Under the pieces are notes generated by a model. The model saw only the letters and a list, made by a program, of their open reading frames with translations, was not told where the DNA came from and made no database searches. Below are positions 1 through 11,151 of a DNA stretch of 64,000 bases, one piece after another. The translations under genes were made by a program, and so were the position numbers. Location: NCBI GenBank assembly GCA_025617745.1, contig CM046871.1:30511579-30575578 (forward strand), written 5' to 3'. The DNA comes from Heliocidaris erythrogramma (Eukaryota; Echinodermata; Echinoidea; Camarodonta; Echinometridae). Positions within the stretch are counted from its first letter, which is position 1. Every line of letters begins with the position of its first letter.

Positions 1-645
1 CCGAAAAGCAACCACCAGTTCCAGTTTAGCCTAGACCATATCTCGTACTGCATGGCGAACAAAGGTTATGGGTGTGTTTTCGCTTGGGTTGTAGCTGAAC
101 CTGGTAGACGTGGTAGCAATACAAGCGACTCACAGGGTAATGGAAGTAGCGAAATCGATACAGAGAAGGCTGAGAAGAAACCGCGTTGTCACGTGATTGT
201 ATGCGAAAGGGAAGACGTTGCACGCGCCATGGCCTTGCTGATGACCGCATACTTCAACTCCGCTTACCGCGATCGCAAATTCAAAGAGAGGCGGGAAACG
301 CGAAAGCAAGTCGCCCGCGAGATGATGGACGAACTGGAAAGCAGGCTTCCGTCGATGTCGTCCGATGATGACGTTTCTCCTTCTCCCTCGAGATCCGACT
401 CCCGGCAGTCTTCCACAAGGTCCAACAAGTCCAACAGCAGCGAGGTCAGCCCCATTCATGCGATGGTGGCAAAGGCCTTTGGAGTGTCGCCTAAGGCACT
501 TTCAGAAACGGACTCCATAGCGATGCGTAACACCGAGGAAAGACTCAGGACTCTTCAAGTTGACCCTGACAAAATTAAAGGGAGAGGAGAGCTGGAATCC
601 ATGTTTAACTGGGTTTCCAAAGGTGAAGAATATGTATACTATTAA
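1..645 (+). CDS. FAM43-like PTB-domain protein, 3' part
   Basis: The frame is open from base 1, so the gene begins upstream of the window; the Met codon at 52 lies inside the domain and is not the start. The visible 214 codons open with the second half of a PTB/PID fold: HISYCMANKGYGCVFAWVV, then RCHVIVCEREDVARAMALL and an amphipathic helix with FKERRETRKQ. This order (YC-x-A-D-like strand, FAWV strand, CHxxxC strand, C-terminal helix rich in A/L then K/R) is that of FAM43A/B. A serine-rich linker (about residues 125-155) and an acidic tail ending in two tyrosines follow. FAM43 proteins are adaptors of poorly known function. No intron is visible in the part seen. The family call is from motif memory; another PTB adaptor is the main alternative. 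Confidence 0.72.
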   Translation, partial: PKSNHQFQFSLDHISYCMANKGYGCVFAWVVAEPGRRGSNTSDSQGNGSSEIDTEKAEKKPRCHVIVCEREDVARAMALLMTAYFNSAYRDRKFKERRETRKQVAREMMDELESRLPSMSSDDDVSPSPSRSDSRQSSTRSNKSNSSEVSPIHAMVAKAFGVSPKALSETDSIAMRNTEERLRTLQVDPDKIKGRGELESMFNWVSKGEEYVYY

Positions 646-2180
646 ACTCAATTTCTGGTTTGTGTTGACTCTCAAAAAAAATACTTCGAAATCTCCCGAT
701 AAGTTAATTTTCTAATAGATTTTCGAATGTGTAGTATATTTCGATTTTTGACAGTTAGATTGAAGAACTTTTTATGATGCATACTGTAGTAATACTTTTT
801 GACTATATGTTCTTTGATTAAGTGCTTTTATAAAAGGTGACTGGGCCCTTTTAAAAAGTTTATCCTAGTAATGATAAAGTATATAGGACTACATTTTTAA
901 GCAGTTTGCGGTTCGACAAAAATCGACCGTCCTTTCACATTTCAGCAGTACACGTGTACTTTTTTCCCTCAGTTTTTTTAAATTTTGTTAAGCTATAGCC
1001 CCTGTATACAAATATTATTTACGTTATTTTGGAATTTGGCTTCCTGAAATTGATATTAAGATTATATGCAGATTTGTGTACGATCCACTTGGATTGCATC
1101 TATACTTACTTTTGATTTCCGCTCTAGTTTGACATGACGCAGGAGTATATTAACGCTATTAAGATCGGGATTTAAAAAAAAATCGGCACACAAACCATGC
1201 TGTGCAAAATGGTGCGTACAAGGTTATACAATTTACGTTATGGTTGCTGGATACGTGTCATATATGTTTTGTTTTGTTTGTTTGCTTGTCTGATTTGCTT
1301 TGGTTTGTTTTTGTTTTGTCGCTGTTGTTGTTTTTCTTTTACTTTAAAGTAACTTAGATGAGATCTTATATAAGGTATCATTTATTTGAATTTGCAGAAT
1401 ATTATAAGAATATAACTCGTGTGCTCTAGGTACCATGCATAATCTCATACATGTAGTTGTCGCAATCATTTAATATCTCATTGAGACTTTGTATATGGAT
1501 ACATGACCTTATTGTAATTGATTTACTACTGCTTTTATGCCAACAGTAACAGAAATGTTTCATTTATGTGTAATCAACAGACATCTATTGGGGTGTTGCA
1601 AGAAAGTTGCGATTGATTGCAAGTTGCAACTGATCGGCACTGACCAATCAAAGTCATTGTTGCAAGCGCATCTTCTTGAATGGGCAGACCCTGAACCATT
1701 CAGAATGGTTGTTTTAATTTGCTTTACAATTTGCAATTGATTGCAACTTTCTTGCAACACCCCATAAATCCTATGCTTTGAAATTATTGTCACTGTGTTT
1801 TTATTCTGAATCATCATAACAAAATTTATTGATTAAAAAAACTTATGGTTATTTTTACCAGACGAATGCTGCGTCAGCGCCATCATGTATGGACTTTATT
1901 GGAAGATTCGTTTTGTGTATATTTTGAAGTATTACATGGTTATATGACCATTTTTCTCCGCGTGTACCTAAAGGGAATTATAAACCTGGCTTTGCATCAC
2001 TATCCTGTGCATCATTAAAATACGTATATCGAACTGTGTTGTATCATTAGCCTAATTGAGGCACACGAGTATCAGCTCTCAATGAAATTCGAACTACATG
2101 TAATTCCTTTTCTTAATGCAATAGACATGATTGTGTAAATATTTGAAACCATGCTGCTCTAATAAAATGATATAAGTAAT
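646..2180 (+). other. 3' UTR of the FAM43-like gene (inferred)
   Basis: About 1.5 kb of A/T-rich sequence without convincing coding potential follows the stop codon. A canonical AATAAA lies at 2161-2166 (a second at about 2235), so one long terminal exon is plausible. It contains a small inverted-repeat element at 1585-1767. The extent is inferred; there is no transcript evidence. Confidence 0.4.
1585..1767. mobile_element. Short palindromic MITE in 3' UTR
   Basis: The arm at 1588-1625 (TGGGGTGTTGCAAGAAAGTT...) is repeated in inverted orientation at 1727-1764, leaving about 100 bp between the arms. A TA-like flank sits next to each end. No coding capacity. If transcribed with the upstream gene, the UTR would carry a strong hairpin. 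Confidence 0.6.
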
Positions 2181-2432
2181 TCGACTGTGTGACTGTTTGG
2201 TTATTTTCATTTTATCATTGTATCACTTTTTGGTAATAAAAAGTAACTTCTCATAGAGCAGTTATAATACGAAGACTGTACAACCTTCATTGCTTCGTAT
2301 TCTTGGGAGCAGCCTGCCTGGGAGTCAAACTCAGTCACTTATCTGGTGCCACGGGCGTTAATAAAAGGGGAGGAGTAGACATCCCCTCTCTTGACCGAGG
2401 GAGGGGGGGGGGTGTCCTGTACAAAAAAATAT

Positions 2433-2457
2433 CACACACACACACACACACACACAC
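2433..2457. repeat. (CA)n microsatellite
   Basis: A run of about a dozen CA dinucleotides just before an A-rich tract. The surrounding 2181-2780 shows nothing else that I recognise. Confidence 0.85.
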
Positions 2458-3144
2458 TTTTCAAAGAAAAAAAATCACTTTAAGTCGATCAGTTGAAAGT
2501 TTTTTTTATAAAATTGATATAAAGGACTCTTATAGCAGTGAAAATTCTCTTTGGAATGCTATATTAGAATACTGAAAAAATAGGTTTACGACGTCCTAAA
2601 AATGAGGCAGACTTTCCCTCCAAAATCTCACATTCATCTTCATTATTGAATTGAACTGAATTCGGCGAGCACATGCAGTCTCGGCACCTGACTGTGATCA
2701 TCTCCCCCTCCTCCTGATTCCTAATTGAATTGAACTCCAAATCCTTAAGGGAATTGTTCGATCCATGCAGCCTTTCTACCTAAAGCCCACCCCGGCCGTC
2801 CCTTGGATGAGTATCCCTGTTCATTCTTTGTAGGTTAGGGTTTTGGAGCGCAGAACTCCTAAAAACTCTTTGGCTGTACTTTATTTCGACTGGTTGTCGT
2901 TTGTCGTTTGTCGGTTGTCGTTTATCACACATACGGAGCATAAACAGGGGATTACTTTGGGATTTTGGATTTTGGATTCTGTATTTTGGATATATTTTGG
3001 ACATATACTTCGGATCATTTTGGATTTGCTTTCAGTTTGGGGGATATTCGGATTGCAGAAGGGTAAGCTGACATTTTTGGGCCGTTCACGCACTCTGCAC
3101 CTGCACCATATAGCTTTTGTTTAAATTTCCCGCCAAAACCACAA

Positions 3145-4462
3145 ATGGCGGGCGCCACTCCAGTGGCAGAGAATCAAACTCATCTGAAGCCCTCAGTAGA
3201 TGATGGAGGTTTTCAAGTAATAAGAAAACTAAAATTAGCCAAAAAAAGGATGAGAGAGGGTAGTTTAAGTGATGTGGAGGAGTTGGCGGCGGATACCGAC
3301 TTCGGCACCCCGCCGTCAACTCCGCTCAAAACAGGTGAAAACGCCAAAAAAAACAGACCTTAAGGTGCTCTTAGTACCCATAGAGAGAAATAAAAACCTG
3401 AGCGCAGTAAATCAGCTAACTATCAAGAAAGATATAGAAAAGGCTTGTAGGTCTCCCCCAGACTACATTAAGTTTGTTCGAGGTGGGAAGGGGCTCTTAG
3501 TAAAATGCAGAAATGACAGGCAATATAAAGCCTTAACCCAGATACCGGAGATCGGCAAAATTGCAGTAAAAGCAGAGGAAAAAACCTACGCCTCGAAAGG
3601 GGTCATATTTGGGATTTCTCTTGAGACATCTGAGGAAGATATTCTGCAAGAGCTAGAAAGAAGTAGGGTAGTGAAAGTTGAGAGAATGAAAAAAAGAATT
3701 GAAGGTGATTTGAAGCCCCTAAAAACTATCATACTGTTTTTCTCTACCCCTCAAGTTCCTGAATATGTTGAATTTTGCTTCCAGCAGATAAGAGTCAAGG
3801 AATACATTCCACCAGTACCCAGGTGCTACAAATGCCAAAGATACGGGCATTTAGCAATAGGATGTAAAGCCAAGGAGAGGTGCCCTAGGTGTGGCCTAGG
3901 GCATTCGGTAGAAAGTTGCGAGCTGGAGAGACAACATTTCAAATGTGTAAATTGCAATGGTAACCATTCGGCCGCTTATAAAGGATGCGAGGCATCGAAA
4001 GAAGCACAAGAAGTGCAGCAAATTAAAATACAAAATCGAATTTCTTTTGCACAGGCAGTGAAACTACACTCAGAACAAAATGAGGAACATAAGCAGGAAA
4101 AACATTTTAAAAACTCAGAACTTAAGAATGTAATAAAAGAAAATGACAAAATAAATACTCGGAAAGAGAATTTAACAATTGTAGATTCCGATCAAACCGA
4201 TATGGAAATCGTCTCCGGCTCGCAATTTTCTACCAAAACGGATACGACAAGCAATAAGTCTGAAAATACAGACCAAAACAATAGAAATTTCTTGAAAGGT
4301 GTCCCCGACATCACACTTGTCTCTTTCTTTATCAGATTAATCAGAATAGTCACAAAGCCAGATTGTAACCCATTTGATGAAATTACACATATCTTGAAAG
4401 ATACACTGGGCTTACATCCCACCGTAGATGAATTACAGACCATTCATGGCCTATTCCACTAG
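3145..4462 (+). pseudogene. LINE ORF1 (gag-like, CCHC zinc knuckles), frameshifted
   Basis: The ORF starts at ATG 3145 (context caaATGgcg) and is open to 3363. The same product continues in the next frame to the stop at 4462. The switch lies in an eight-A run at about 3344-3351, so a one-base slip is the likely lesion, and assembly error is possible. Residues about 180-235 carry zinc knuckles: CYKCQRYGHLAIGC (CX2CX4HX4C), CPRCGLGHSVESC and CVNCNGNHSAAYKGC. Three knuckles in a row are typical of gag proteins of I/Jockey-type elements, which bind element RNA. Its 3' end overlaps the start of ORF2 by 35 bp. Confidence 0.75.
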
Positions 4463-5972
4463 CCTTGTTACACTCGTGGCTTTCAGCATTCTCCAGTGGA
4501 ATGCACAGGGTCTTGGATGCCACGGGGATGAGTTAATTAGTTTTTTAAATCAGCAAACAAGACCCTTTGAAATTATCTGTATTCAAGAAACGTGGTTTGA
4601 CGATGGATGTATTATGCAAATTCCAGATTATATATGTGAATATAGAAATAGACAAGGAGGAACTCGGGGTGGGTGTGCAATATACGTGTATTCTAAACTA
4701 AATTACAATAGAGTTTTCAAACACGATGATTTAGAAATCATATCATTACAAGTTTTATTGCATGATAACGTTTCTGTGAATATAGTCAATTTCTATAACC
4801 CATGTAACAAACTCAGCATTGGTTCGTTAAATGAATTATTTAACAATGTTGTGAAGGAAAAGCACACAATCATAATAGGAGATTTTAATGCACACAACAC
4901 TTTATGGGGTAGCCAGAAAACAGATACAAATGGTAAAGTAGTGGAAGAGTTTGCAAACGAGAGAAACCTAGTTATTTTGAATGATGGGAGTGCTACTAGA
5001 GTAGACTACCACACGGGTAATTTTTCTTGTTTGGATCTAACCTTAGCCCCTCCTTGTACAGCTAACAAAACAACATGGCAAGTCCTGAACAATAGTTTGG
5101 GAAGTGACCATTACCCACTGTTATGCCAATTGAACATATTGAATGAGAATAGTACACATACAAAGATTGATCAATCCCAACAAATTTGTTCAATGCTATC
5201 CACAAAGAATGTAAATTGGGATGAATTTAGGCATCTAACTGAGGAACAATGGGATACCTTACAGAATGAAGGTAAGGTTATAGAGTACCAAACTTTTATG
5301 GAAACAATTAGATTTTCCCTGGAAAAAGTGAAAGCACATCGGGCGACAAAGAAAATAAAGAAAAACCCTGTGCCATGGTGGAATAAAGAATGCTCCTCTA
5401 GAATAAAGGAGAGAAATAGGGCAAGGAGGAAACTGAAAAGTTATGTAATACCCTCTGCTGATTTAGTGGAGGATTTCAAGAAGAAAAGAGCTATCGCTCA
5501 AAGAACTTTAAGGCAAGCTAAAAGATTATACTGGGAAAAATACTATCAGAACATTGATCGTTTTACCCCTCTATCGAATATCTGGAGTATGATCAAAAGG
5601 ATCAATAATGATGGTATTTCAACCAGGAAAAACATTGTTCTCATGAGAGAGGATTGTTCCGCAATCACTGACAGTGAAGTCGCGGATACTTTCGCCAGCC
5701 ATTTTAAAACCATTAACGAAAGTTTTCAGGGCAAGGTTAATACCCCTGAACAAAAAGAAATTGCTAGCCAATGTGACGATATCATATCATCCTTTAGTGA
5801 TGCACAGAGTAGTAGTGTCCTTGATGAACCCTTTACCATGTATGAATTAAGTATAATATCAAAAACCTGTAAAGAGTCTTCTCCAGGTAAAGATGGAATT
5901 GAGTATGAAGTATATCAAAATCTCTCATACAAAGGGAGAGAAGTAATGTTAAATATCATGAATAACTTATAA
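4428..5972 (+). CDS. LINE ORF2, part 1: APE endonuclease and start of RT
   Basis: This is the N-terminal segment of ORF2. It shows the endonuclease signatures in order: LQWNAQGL at the start, CIQETWF (catalytic Glu), GDFNAHNTLWG, and SDHYPL (catalytic Asp-His). A basic linker and the RT entry motif SSPGKDGIEYEVYQNL come near the end. The stop at 5970-5972 belongs to an inserted element, not the LINE: the insertion starts at 5967, right after the 12-bp target duplication. The encoded enzyme would nick target DNA to prime reverse transcription. Confidence 0.8.
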   Translation: MNYRPFMAYSTSLVTLVAFSILQWNAQGLGCHGDELISFLNQQTRPFEIICIQETWFDDGCIMQIPDYICEYRNRQGGTRGGCAIYVYSKLNYNRVFKHDDLEIISLQVLLHDNVSVNIVNFYNPCNKLSIGSLNELFNNVVKEKHTIIIGDFNAHNTLWGSQKTDTNGKVVEEFANERNLVILNDGSATRVDYHTGNFSCLDLTLAPPCTANKTTWQVLNNSLGSDHYPLLCQLNILNENSTHTKIDQSQQICSMLSTKNVNWDEFRHLTEEQWDTLQNEGKVIEYQTFMETIRFSLEKVKAHRATKKIKKNPVPWWNKECSSRIKERNRARRKLKSYVIPSADLVEDFKKKRAIAQRTLRQAKRLYWEKYYQNIDRFTPLSNIWSMIKRINNDGISTRKNIVLMREDCSAITDSEVADTFASHFKTINESFQGKVNTPEQKEIASQCDDIISSFSDAQSSSVLDEPFTMYELSIISKTCKESSPGKDGIEYEVYQNLSYKGREVMLNIMNNL

Positions 5973-6727
5973 TTTGTAAACAAATCTTTCGGCATATTAC
6001 TCCCAGTGTTAAAGATCGTATGCTCGATCTGTAATGAAAAACACAAGTCAGAAAAAATTGGAACCAGCGGGATTCGAACCTGTCATCTACTGCTTGCCGG
6101 GCAGCGACTTAACCACCAGGCTATTCTGGTTCACGGCCAAGTTTACTAACCATTGTCCACGGCGGACCGTTTGAATATTAATGAGTCAGAAAGAAGAGGA
6201 TCTTGGGTATTTGATTCTAGTTCGTCGTGACTTGGCCGTGAACCAGAATAGCCTGGTGGTTAAGTCGGTGCCCGGCAAGCAGTAGATGACAGGTTCGAAT
6301 CCCGCTGGTTCCAATTTTTTCTGACTTGTGTTTTTCATTATAGATCGAGCATACGATCTTTAACACTGGGAGTAATATGCCGAAAGATTTGTTTACAAAT
6401 TAAAAATTCCTCCCCAGTCAAGCTTCTTCGTTTACTAACCATTGTTCCACGGCGGACCGTTTGAATATTAATGAGTCAGAAAGAAGAGGATCTTGGGTAT
6501 TTGATTCTAGTTCGTCGTAACTTGGCCGTGAACCAGAATAGCCTGGTGGTTAAGTCGCTGCCCGGCAAGCAGTAGATGACAGGTTCGAATCCCGCTGGTT
6601 CCAATTTTTTCTGACTTGTGTTTTTCATTATAGATCGAGCATACGATCTTTAACACTGGGAGTAATATGCCGAAAGATTTGTTTACAAATTAAAAATTCC
6701 TCCCCAGTCAAGCTTCTTCGTTTACTA
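5967..6727. mobile_element. Composite tRNA-like SINE insertion (one inverted and two direct units)
   Basis: The 761-bp insert is bounded by the 12-bp target duplication ATCATGAATAAC at 5955-5966 and 6728-6739. It contains one inverted unit (about 5967-6143) and two direct units (about 6144-6430 and 6431-6727). Each unit carries a tRNA-like block: A box TAGCCTGGTGG, a CTGC/GCAG stem around loop CCGGCAA, B box GGTTCGAATCC, and GAACCAG pairing with CTGGTTC. In the direct units the blocks lie at about 6238-6314 and 6529-6603; in the inverted unit at 6059-6134. The direct units are almost identical, so the array is young. The target duplication supports a single insertion event of an already multimeric element. 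Confidence 0.7.
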
Positions 6728-8876
6728 ATCATGAATAACATATGGGTAACAGGAATTGTTCCCACCCAATGCAAGCATTATGTTATTGTCCCAATATTGA
6801 AACCACACAAGGTAGCTACAGATGTTTCTTCCTATAGGCCTATATCTCTTACTACCTGTTTCATCAAAATAGTTGAGAAATTATCAAGGAACGAATGACA
6901 TGGTTTACGGAAAAACATTGTCTGTTACCAAATTGTCACAGTGCTTTTAGAAAAGCAAGAAGCACAAAAGACAATATAACCCAACTAGAAAATGACATTC
7001 AAAAGAGTATTGGTAATAAAGAACATACCCTGGCCGTTTTCTTTGATATGGAGAAGGCTTATGACAGACTGTGGAAGAAAGGATTGATTTATAAACTGAA
7101 CAAACTTGGTTTCCAAGGCAACACTGTTAGGTTCTTATGGAACTACTTAAGTGGGCGCTCTTTCCAGGTCCGGGCAAATCAGTGCTACTCAGTAACACAT
7201 AACATAGAGGAAGGGCTGCCTCAGGGCAGCTCACTTAGTCCTGTCCTTTTTAATTTGATGTTATCGGATATACCGATGGACGCATCTGTCAATATTTCTA
7301 CATACGCTGATGACTGTGTAATATGGAAGAGTGGGGAAAACATAGATTTTCTGAAAAGAAAAGTACAAATCTACGTAAATAACCTAAATGAGTGGTTCAA
7401 CAAATGGGGTTTTACCCTTTCTAAAGAAAAGTCTGTTACTTTATTTTTCAGCAATACTAACAAAATTGTACAGATTGACTTAGATGGGGTCCCTTTACCA
7501 CCAAAGGAGGAACATCTATTTTTAGGTGTAATGCTGGACAGGAAGCTTACATGGAGACCGCATATAAATATGATTGTAACAAGAGCTAAAAAGAAAATAA
7601 ATATCATGAAAAGACTAGCGGGAACTACCTGGGGAAGTAGCTATAAAAGCCTTATGAAATTCTATAAGGTGGTCATTAGGCCACTCTTGGATTATGCATC
7701 TGAGGCATATGATTCGGCTCATGATCATGTGAAGAACTTCTTGCTGACTATTCAATACCAAGCTCTGAAGTTGTGTACAGGGGCGTTGCCGGGAACTTCC
7801 TTAGAATCTTTACAGGTGGACACGGGTGAATTACCACTCGACCTAATAAGAAGATCCATGCTTGGTAAGGTATACAAAGCAAAAATAAGGCAAAACCCCA
7901 CACATCCACTCCAATCCTCCTTGAAGAACTGCTGGCAATTTGAATATGAAAAGAATAAGAAAGTGCGTAAACCATTTGGTTTGAGAGTTATGGAAGATGA
8001 AATATACATGTATCATGCAAACGAATCACTCATGTCTTTTACCCCCATGCCGCCTTGGCATCTCTCTCCACCAGAAGTGTCATTGGCGCTACATGAGCTT
8101 GTGTCAAAAAGTGATAACATGTTTTATCAATACAATACAACTGTGGAGTATATTAATAAAATGTGGAAAAATAATCTCCATATTTATACTGATGGTTCTA
8201 GAGACCCTGCAAACGGCAGCGCCTCTGCTTGCTATTATGTGCCTGCAATGCGGGTAGTTGAATGTAAAAGAATGCAAAATTTTACATCATCTTACAGATC
8301 AGAATTGGCCGCAATTGTCTTGGCACTGCGGTGGCTTGAAAATTTGAATGTTTATAATAAAGTGGTAATTTTGACAGATTCTCTGAGTGCTATTCAAGCA
8401 ATCAAGGAAAACAATAACGACAATTTCGTAAAAGAAATTATAATCACCGCTACATGTCTAAAATACAAAGGCACAATAATCTGCTTAGAATGGATCCCAT
8501 CTCACTGTGGGGTCCAAGGGAACGAAACGGCTGATTTCTATGCGAAAACAGCCCTAAAACAAAGAATAGAGATTAATAATGGATTGAATATCCAAGAAAC
8601 CAAACATATTTTAAGAATTTTCATACAAAATGAATGGCAGAAGAGATGGGACAGGTCAAACTCAAAATTAAGAAAATACCAAAAAGTGGTCTCAGAAAAA
8701 CCATCATTTCAGTATCTCTGCACCGACAAAAGTAGTGAAAAATGATTCACAGATTACGCTTGGCAGGTTTGGGTTTGAATGATTTCCTGTTTAAGACAGG
8801 AAGACACACAACTGGAAAGTGTGATTTTTGTAACGAGAGAGAAACGGTATACCATTTTTTTATATGTTTGCCCTAG
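6728..8876 (+). pseudogene. LINE ORF2, part 2: reverse transcriptase and RNase H, frameshifted
   Basis: ORF2 resumes directly after the second copy of the target duplication. The segment to about 6890 reads SSYRPISLTTCF (RT motif 2) and then shifts frame. From 6895 to 8745 a long frame carries DMEKAYDRLWKKG, EGLPQGSSLSPVLFN, the catalytic STYADDCVIW, and the thumb. RNase H follows: YTDGS, SSYRSELAAIVLAL, LTDSLSAIQAI and HCGVQGNETADFYAK, with all four acidic positions present. A slip in an A-run near 8740 moves the C-terminal Cys motif (CDFCNERETVYHFFIC) into another frame, ending at the stop 8874-8876; the last C-terminal residues can be followed in a further frame to 9054. Confidence 0.8.
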
Positions 8877-9166
8877 GTTTATCATTCAACGCGCCCTGTT
8901 ACTTGCTGAATTAAATGTGAGCAATGTCTCTGAGGCGGAACACAAAGTGGAGAATCTCAGTGTCAAGACACAAGGTGCACTCGTCAGATATTTCAAAAGG
9001 ACTCGTCGATTTGTAATTGGTTGCCAAGAGGGCAACCGTGATAGTAAGGTGTAACCAAATAAAGAGAACGGAATCGAAGTAAATCGGATAGGATTTATGT
9101 TGTGACCATTGAATGTTAATGTGTACAATCATACTGTATAATTTTTTTTTTTTTTTTTTTTTTTAA

Positions 9167-11151
9167 GCTGCTCAAAGATGAAGCACTTAGTTATATACTA
9201 ACTATAGGTATAGGTGCACTTTTCTTGTAATTTCACTTAATTGAAAGGCCCTTTAATGTCAGTATATACTCTACTTTAAAAAAAAACAGAAAGAAAATCT
9301 GTGTACGTATTTATTTTGCTTTTATATTATATTCGGATTTTCTAATCAGGTTCTATGAGGAATCAGAAAGAGCGCCCCCTGCTCACGTTTGAGAGACATA
9401 GGGAATACTTGTATTCCTAAGACGCCCTCGAAATGTACCTCGAGCGGGCTTGTCAGGATAACGTTGTAAAATCAGGGCAGGAGTGGCGGTCCTGCATGGT
9501 ATCCTGGAATCTGTACCTTTCTAACAAAAACTAAAGTTAGACCCAAATCAAAAAACAAAGTATAAGTGAAAAGAGCAATTTAGTAAGGCAACAATAGTCA
9601 AAATTGACTAGTTTGCCTATTTTAAAACAACAACAACAACAACCTCGTGTGCTCTCAGTCTTAGTCAGCTCTTGTATAAAGTTCTATGGATTGTCGGCCT
9701 AAATCTTCGTTTTAGTTTTTTTTTAATGTTTTGTTTTAGTATTGGTCTTTTAATTCAAGCGATTTACATGTGTGTAATTATTTTTTGCGCATGCAGCAAA
9801 TCCTGATAATTTATTGGCCTACCCGGCGTAAAATTATGGGTAGGCCCTCAACGGCGTCGTTAGAGGGGGCGGAGGGGGGGGGGGGGGGGGGGGCTGTCAC
9901 TGGTCAAATGCGCCACCTCTGTCTGCAAAAAAGGAAGGGGAAAGGGAGAGGGAAGGGGAAAGATTTGATTGATTTGATTAGATTGATTCATTTTATTTCT
10001 GTGTTCTGCGCATTATAAAAAATAATATAATATTACATACCAAAATATATTAACAAATTTTCAGACAGTAACAATTTACTTTTAAATACAAAGAAAATAT
10101 GTATATTGTGGAAAATTAACATGTTACAATTAACAGGATTAACGCAGGAGACCGTCATCATGAGCGAGTTGCTTGATGTCGATGCATGATGTCGAAGAAA
10201 GAAGAAAGGTGATTAAGGAAAAGAAAATAACAACAATGTAGCAAGGTTCCCAGATAATTATGTAACTTCTGTATGAAACTTTTAGACATTTTTACTCCGA
10301 AAATTCTAAAAGAATTTAGAAATTGAAAAGTTTATATTCGGGCGAAAGGTGTCAAATTGTGCGGGGAGAGATTACGGTGCAGAATTTTGCCGGCAAACTT
10401 TACTGCTTTGTCTAATCATGTATGTATTTGTGATTTGGCAGCGACGCCCCTGTAGGCCCTACTTTGCTAGCCTTCTTGAAATTTATCAGGCCTTTATACT
10501 TTTCCTGATGTACATTTTCAGGTATAGAGGGTTAATCCCATGTAAATCTACTCGTCTTCTGCAAAAAGGGGGTCGATATATCGAATCAGAATGCCGCGGC
10601 CTTATAAAGACCTACAGAATCACAGTGAACCAGTTAATAGCACCAGCCATGCAAGGATAGGCGGATCCAGATGGGATCACGGTCCCGGAGGTCCCCCCCC
10701 CCTTCCCTCACCTTTCTCCTTTATTTCATTTTATAGGCCTAATTATTTTGTTATTCGCTTGATTTTTTTCTCGGAACTGGCATGGACGTACCCCCTACCT
10801 TCATTTTTATAAAATCTTTGATCTGCCCCTGAGGCCCATGAAATAACTTAGATTTTCTTCCTGAAATTCCCCTCCCGCCCCTTGTAGAGATAATTTAATT
10901 TCAAGGGCTTCTAGCTATTTCCGTTTATCATTCTAAAATCTTAGAAATACATGTAAAATATCTTTCAATTTTTTGTGCAATTTCGTTGCTCTTTTCACCA
11001 TCTCGCCCTTAATGCATTACAAGTTTCGACCCAGATCAAATCGGTCGATTCTGGTTCTGCTGCGCTGCTGTCTGTTTCCGGATGATCGTCCTAAAAATAA
11101 AAACTGAAACTGTAGCACAACCTCCATAATATTCATCATTATTCTTAGAAG
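9167..11151. other. Intergenic spacer upstream of BRCC3
   Basis: No gene recognised. It holds a G-run of about 20 at 9876-9893, a GATTTGATT-type low-complexity stretch near 9963-9990, and a C-run near 10690. The BRCC3 promoter should lie in the last few hundred bases, but I see no convincing TATA box. Confidence 0.5.

Larger units (their letters stand above)
2780..9166 (+). mobile_element. I/Nimb-like LINE with RNase H, degraded, full-length or nearly so
   Basis: This non-LTR retrotransposon has the order 5' UTR (about 2780-3144, with short GGATTTTGGATTTT-type repeats), a gag-like ORF1, and an ORF2 with APE endonuclease, reverse transcriptase, RNase H and a C-terminal Cys motif. A 3' UTR follows, ending at a long T-run at about 9140-9166. 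RNase H downstream of RT plus a CCHC gag points to the I/Nimb/R1-type group rather than L1, CR1 or RTE. It is inactive as it stands, with frameshifts in ORF1 and ORF2 and a 761-bp insertion in ORF2. The 5' boundary is estimated; I found no target duplication. Confidence 0.8.
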
